A stretch of DNA of 64,000 nucleotides from Parelaphostrongylus tenuis. Lineage: Eukaryota; Nematoda; Chromadorea; Rhabditida; Metastrongylidae. Position 1 is the first letter of the stretch; each line of letters starts with the position of its first letter. Position numbers and translations under genes: made by a program. Under the pieces are notes generated by a model. The model saw nothing but the letters and a program-made list of their open reading frames with translations, was not told where the DNA came from and searched no databases. The stretch spans positions 1-64,000 of the forward strand of contig JAHQIW010006963.1 in NCBI GenBank assembly GCA_019055375.1, written 5' to 3'. Shown in pieces: positions 58,869-64,000 of the stretch.

Positions 58869-58919
58869 CTGGGCGTACCAACCCCTTTTGAGCTTGAATC
58901 ATTCTTTTTTTTTAGTTGG

Positions 58920-60300
58920 AAGGGTGTTTGTTTCGTTTTAAAAGGTGTGAAATTGTGAGACAAGTGGAGCGTTGTTTTCACTAAAACTAAGGTTGTAGAA
59001 GTCCTTCCAATAATAATCTGCCTACCTGTTCGTAGTGATGAGCTACCCTCAAAATCTAAATTCCACTAGATAAGACCATTGAACTCACTGTAAAATTGGA
59101 GGTCGACTGCTCCGAAAGCAAAATTTTTTTTGTTAGAAGCGCAAGCGTGAGATGTCCTCTATAGAAGCCAAGTTCAGTAATAAAATTCCATTTTTCAAGC
59201 TATCGAATAACTGCTAATAGAAAATAGCCCGAAGAAAAGGCTCTTTTCTAGAATGAACCAAGAAATTACGAGACATTCCACAAACTGCGACTGCATTGTA
59301 CAAGAGTTTGTATTCACAAGCTAGGATTTCTAAGACAATTGGGAATTCTTCTTGCTCGAAATTCGTTCATAAAGCCCTTTCAATGATAGTCTACTTTTTA
59401 GCGATAAAGTTTTTCAAAGGTTAGAATCTCTCTATGTATACCAAAAAATCCGACCCAAAGTTGAAGAAATAATCTCCGGTTGCAAAACCTAATTTTCTTC
59501 CACCAGAAAATGTACTAAGAAAATTTTCTCATAAAAAAAGATTGATCTTTAGATCAAAACTTTATAATCTATTGATTGCAACATCATGAATAAATTACTA
59601 AAAAATCTTCATCAATAGCTGAAATTATGTTTTTTTTCGCAAGGACGTGGTTTACCCCTTGAAACATGCAGTGTTTTGGGAAACAATGGTGTACATTCCA
59701 CTAAAATTAACCATACAAAAGTCTTTTCAGAGATATTTCATCACTTATTGGAAAAAATGTTTTCATAACACTCCAATTAACCCAGATTTGTATGGAAGCG
59801 CGCACCAATTTTCGGCCGTTCGAACGGGGAGACCAAATGAGGGTAAAATGACCCCTACTGTCGGCAAAAGGCTGAAACAATTTTGTCGAACTAAAGCATA
59901 AGCATAAAAAAGTATTATCGATGGTAGAAAATGAGAGATTCTTGAAACAGACTAAATGCAACAAAAATTTCTATTTGCTGATGACCTGCAAAAAGAGAAG
60001 CGAAAAAGCAAATTTGAGGAGAATCGAGGGAGTCACCAAAAAATAATTTCGATTTCTGGAAAAACGTAACTCATTAGAATCTTTATGAATAAAATCTCTG
60101 AAGAGCTTAAATGCTGAAGAAATACTATTCCTTTCAAAATTCGCCCAACTGCAAAGAGACATTTTTATAGACAAGTTTGTTATTTTGTCACTTTTATAGC
60201 AGTGCTTTGATGTTATAACTATAGGTCCCAAGAATACTGAGTGACATGCGAAAATCTACACCTCAGACGAAAGTTGAATACGTGTCTCACCTATATCGCA
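58920..60300. other. No gene seen; repeat patches
   Basis: 58945-59250 shares GTTTTCACTAAAACTAAGG and TCAAGCTATCGAATAACTGC-like blocks with dispersed repeats. The 84-codon plus frame at 59647-59901 has no recognised domain. Confidence 0.3.
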
Positions 60301-60346
60301 GGTGTGCGCCAACACTACACCTTTGGCGCGATATGATCTTTTGAGC

Positions 60347-60397
60347 TATATAAGGTACCGAAGGTGTTAGCAGCCAACAGTCAACTGAGTTAACCTA
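60347..60397 (+). promoter_or_regulatory. Possible TATA promoter with short first exon
   Basis: TATATAAG at 60347-60354 is followed 25-30 bp later by an initiator-like AACAGTCAACTG and then a good donor (CCTA then GTAAGTAC) at 60398. An acceptor TTTCTTCAG follows near 60460, with an ATG after it, but that frame stops after four codons. A Tc1-like element end begins about 100 bp beyond. It could be the orphaned 5' end of a disrupted gene. Confidence 0.3.
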
Positions 60398-60499
60398 GTA
60401 AGTACATCAACATTATATGTTCATTTAGGATGAGAAAAATGTTTGGGTAATTTCTTCAGATTTCTCAACAGTGAAAAATGTTGCTTGAATAAACAGAAA

Positions 60500-62185
60500 A
60501 TTTCAATTGAAGGAATAAACACGTTTATTAGATCAACAATCATAATAGCAAACGAAAAGAGGGTATTCTTCTCTTAAACGGCGAAAAAGAATATCAACCT
60601 CCATTCGCTGGACAAAGAATTTTCATAGCAGTGTTTGTAACCATTCAAAACCTCAAATCTCTGAATAGATTCGCACGTGGCCGGTTCTTCAAAAGATCTT
60701 TAATGGCGCTATAAAATCCAAAGGAAAGCGATGTTTCACAAGACCACGAGTTTTTTTCTTATCTCGCCTATATTTTGCCAAACAAAACTCCTTCCTTAGA
60801 CTGCTAGTACTCTTTCGATAGCCCAAGTCTAGCGGAATCCAAGAATGTTCGCTTTTCAGAAAGGTTGTTTTAGTCGCGCTGTAGGAGAGAGAAAAAATTC
60901 GTGATTCTGACGTTGCTGGACAAAGGTCTTTTTTTAGACTAGTAGCAGCAATTCGATAGTGTATGTTTCAATGATTCCAACGCTGTGCTTACTTTTAGGG
61001 AAAGACCGTTCCACTGCAGTATAGCCGGGAGAATATAACCGAGTTCCACATATTTGGCAAATTTGTTCACGGGCTAATCGACGCGTAGGGGGTGGGCGAT
61101 CGACCGATGGTCTAAAGTGTAAAACATGTGAGATGCAACTTGTTAATTCCAACTTCTCAGATACTACGAAAACTTCTTCTACACGTTCATATGCTTGTCG
61201 TGCTTCCAGCGATTTACATGCTAATAAAAATAAAGGCGCACGGCTGGGGTTAAAGATAATCTTGTTTTGGATGTGACAGCGTTACAGAAGGGTCAGAAAA
61301 CCGGCCATGTACAACTGTAGCCAGAGATTTGAGCTTTCGAATGAATACTAACACTCCTATCAAGAAATCTTGTCCAGCAAATGGGATCAAGTATTCATTT
61401 GTAGCCGTCTAAAAGAAAAGAACCCAAGAAAGTTTATAGCAATTCTTTAGAATAGCCTCCTTTGGCCCCTATATATTTGCGAAGTCGCTTGCGAAAATTT
61501 TACGTACTCGTTCACGTTTGCAACGTAATCTCGTAATAAGCTTGCCTATGCTAGTGTAGTGAATTCGTGACTTTTTCCCGCAGTATGGACTACACGAAAT
61601 AATCCCATTGGGTTGGGATACGGCGAATCTGATGGTCAAATGTTTCTGCGCCAAAAGCCTGAAAACACCTTTTGAGCTCGATTTTGCTGAAGCTTAAATC
61701 AAACGACGCCAAAGTGAGTATTTTCGAGGCTCCAGTATGTCCCGTGAAACCTGCTGCTGATAGCTTGCAGCGTTGATTTTGACGTTCTTGTTTTTAAAGA
61801 CACGTAAACAATCTCCTAAGTGCACAGATGCAGCTTATTTTAGACAATATTTCGAACATATACACGCTGATCTGAGCTTCCTGAGCCATTTCGCGCATTG
61901 AACGCTCCGGATTTCGCTGAACTTGACCACTGGACCTTCTGAATGTTTTCCGGAGTGGACGAAGAGGTAGGACGACCTTTTAAAAAACGATCCTCAATTT
62001 CTCCACTCTCTCTGAAACGTTTCACGGCTCTGTATACACTTGCTGGTTTGAAACCAGTTATTTTCACTATGCCGGCTGCTTTTCGTTTCCCGTTTTAAGC
62101 AAACTACTACGAGACGCTGATTTCTACGATTCATGCTTTGAGAACACTTGAAAATTGACATGTAAATAAGACAGATTATAGACAA
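60500..62185 (-). mobile_element. Tc1-like element relic, interrupted by another transposon
   Basis: Minus strand. The helix-turn-helix part at 61840-62067 reads KITGFKPASVYRAVKRFRES and then EDRFLKGRP. 61600-61800 gives VKINAASYQQQV, FQQNRAQKVFSGFW and PSDSPYPNPMG (the QQDxAP and NSPDLNPMD catalytic blocks of Tc1 transposases, partly decayed). 61440-61500 gives the C-terminal FRKRLRKYIGAKGG-like sequence. The element's end (ACGTTTATTAGATCAACAAT, 60515-60540) is separated from the coding part by the insert at 60566-61422. Several stops; inactive. Confidence 0.7.
60566..61422. mobile_element. Class R transposon nested in the Tc1-like relic
   Basis: The two ends are imperfect inverted repeats: TTCTTCTCTTAAACGGCGAA on the left, TTCTTTTCTTTTAGACGGCT on the right (reverse complement). 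Removing it rejoins the Tc1-like 3' region, colinear with the copy at 15.75-15.85 kb. Internally it has repeated modules (TCTTTCGATAGCCCAAGTCT, GCAATTCGATAGTGTATGTT). No transposase frame. This copy defines the ends of the class R repeat seen elsewhere in the window. Confidence 0.55.
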
Positions 62186-62189
62186 AGAT

Positions 62190-64000
62190 TGATCAGAGTA
62201 TTCATTAAGATTGTCAGCATCAACAGGAATATTATGTCAATGCTAAAATTATTAAATGTAAAGTCATCACAATTCCCTTTGCACTCTGTATTGAGTGAGT
62301 TTATGTCCAATACAGTGTGAAAATGTGGAAAATCTTGAGCACCTTCGGTTTTCAGGTGGTCGCATTTTATGTAGATTTTTAATGAGACAATAATCACAGT
62401 TGGAAAAACAAGGAAGCTTCTGCATCTTTCCCTGCATTATTTGTCTTAATATGGAAGAATTCTTCATGAAAAGCGCACTCACGTAGAATCAAACATTCTA
62501 CTTTTCCATATATCATTTTGAAAGACGGCAGTTTACTCAAAAAAGGTAAAAACTACAATTTCAGTCGTCGTGGAACAATCCTTGATCAAAGGGCAGTGTT
62601 TTTTTCTATAGTGATGATCTGAGGGCACCTGAACTAACTAACTGAGGCTTTACAAATATTTACGCTCTATGAGCTTCTAACTGTCAATGCGAAGGAAAGC
62701 TGTGGATGTTGAAACAATTGTAAAGCAATAAATTTAAGAAGTTATGATCAGAAAAGCAAACCACAATTGTAATGAAATGAAAGGAAACCACCTTTATGCA
62801 TGGCATTAAAAGAAACACACTCTAAGTTTTCTGTGCACATATGAGTTATATAGATACTAAATGTTTCAGGTTGATAAAAAGTAACGCAGTCTATGCATTG
62901 TCAATGTGCCTCTTGATAATGGAATATATTATGTTTATCTTGAATACATTTTGGACTATAGCAGGGATGTTGGTCGGTACAAAGGTAAACACGGTTTTTA
63001 GATCGTGAGTAAAAATAAATTGTTAAGTAGTGGAGAACTCACTATATTAACAACGAATTTGGCCCAAAAACTGCTGATGAAGTACACTGCAGGGTGGTCT
63101 GAGAAGGTTTCGTGAAGGAGACGCATTTCAACAATGTATAAACGCTATTACTTTTATACCATTCTACAAAAAGTCATGGAAAAGGCAATCATCAAGATTA
63201 TCCCTCTTAAGAAAACACGGGATATTGCAAAGAACTCAACGTCGAACATTCTTACATTCTCGCTATTTGAAGTTAGCTACAAAAGTTTTGTTATGGAGTA
63301 TTATAGCAATGCAGAAAACCTATTATTCTCGAAATAAGGAGAAAAAACCTTGATAAATACGAAATTGCACGGCGCCTGCAAAAATCGATCAACTGCTGTC
63401 CGCAAAGTTAAGGGATTCAATGAGTCTTGATTAAAACTGTGTGATGGCAGTCCACAAGTAAATATTGCGAGCAAAAAACCACAGATCTTCTAAAAAACAC
63501 CTCATGAAAGAATGGCAGCTCAGTACCTAAAGTCTAAAAGAGGACTTCTACCAGAAATTCAAACTATCTTCATGTGTTCGGTACCTCATCTTAGCCTAGG
63601 TGATCGTCGTATGTGTCGAGGTGGAATGCGTCGATCTCCCTTTAGCTGTTAAAAAGGATCCAAAGACGAAAAGGAGGCCGACGTCATCATCATCAAGCCC
63701 ATTTAGGGGTAACTTCTCTCTGGATGCGCAATAATTTTCGACTTTCCTCAGTAGAGTTCCAAGTTAATGTTGTAGAGGTGAAGTCTGATCTCAGTTAGTG
63801 AAACAGTAAATGCATCATCTAAATCGTTTATGGGTAGTAGTACACCTGAAGTCATAATAAATACTCCCTCTCGCTATGAGTTTAGGAGCCACATGGACAT
63901 AAGTTTAGCTTTAATGCTCACAAAATATCAAATGTTGCCAGAACCGCAGTAAACATTTATTCAAGCTGTTTAGTGGATTTTGAAGAAAAAGAAAGAAATG
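62190..64000. other. No gene seen
   Basis: No supported coding region; the plus frame at 63134-63337 has no recognised domain and no convincing splice sites. Confidence 0.3.

Larger units (their letters stand above)
58277..58916. mobile_element. Hammerhead-bearing element (class C), three units, one inverted
   Basis: Three copies of one unit lie together: 58277-58530 on minus, 58531-58694 on plus (5'-truncated) and 58714-58916 on plus. In sense order a full unit has GCAAAAATCTATCGACTGAG, a perfect-looking hairpin (TGGTGATGGTACAGTG with its complement, loop about 8), GGGCTGAATGTGGGGCGGGG, the hammerhead, GAGCTTGAATCATTC, and a tail ending CAGTCGATCTTTTG. No coding sequence of any retroelement lies within 2 kb. 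The layout resembles Penelope-like terminal repeats or a short non-autonomous ribozyme retroelement. Confidence 0.8.

Overview
This is eukaryotic, AT-rich, gene-poor DNA, most likely from a clade V (strongylid, hookworm-like) nematode. The reasons are the short TTTCAG-type splice acceptors, the split C2-domain gene with kilobase introns, and the dense load of RTE non-LTR retrotransposons, Penelope-like elements, Tc1/mariner and piggyBac remnants and tRNA-derived repeats. The organism assignment is inference. No prokaryotic features, CRISPR arrays or rRNA genes were seen.

Genes. The one convincing protein gene lies on the minus strand from about 11.7 kb to the left edge. It is an MCTP-type protein (multiple C2 domains and transmembrane regions). 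I reconstructed seven exons with compatible phases (11631-11699, 9840-9924, 7117-7259, 3294-3373, 3142-3220, 761-818, 463-596), giving 216 codons. They cover a short N-terminus, a complete C2A domain with five candidate Ca2+-binding aspartates, a short linker and the first half of C2B. The remaining C2 domain and membrane anchors must lie outside the window. A possible upstream micro-exon is at 19275-19307. An unrecognised, possibly decayed intron-bearing locus is at 20.7-22.4 kb.

Layout. 0-12 kb: the MCTP gene; its introns hold a mariner relic, a ribozyme-like inverted repeat, a 1.6-kb element with 442-bp terminal inverted repeats (4638-6254) and a tRNA-derived SINE. 12-28 kb: RTE 3' ends, Tc1-like transposase relics, SINEs and tRNA-like repeats. 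28-35 kb: two Penelope-like copies joined head to head and a long decayed RTE element. 35-45 kb: a satellite with a period near 139 bp, another RTE copy and a mariner relic. 49-55 kb: a piggyBac relic, a Penelope-like endonuclease end, the best-preserved RTE copy, a tandem ribozyme-bearing repeat and a Penelope-like reverse transcriptase fragment. 58-62 kb: a hammerhead-bearing inverted/tandem element and a Tc1-like copy interrupted by another transposon.

Most interesting system. At least four unrelated-looking repeat classes carry a hammerhead self-cleaving ribozyme core: CTGANGA, a helix II hairpin, GAAA, a very short self-complementary helix III, and a helix I closing the outside. All have type I topology. 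The best copies have all helices intact: 58374-58421 (minus), 58553-58599 (plus), 53943-54003 and 54269-54329 (plus, tandem), and 51371-51405 (minus). Several lie next to GIY-YIG endonuclease ends of Penelope-like elements, where type I hammerheads are known in other animals. The 58-kb class has no visible coding partner and could be a non-autonomous ribozyme retroelement.
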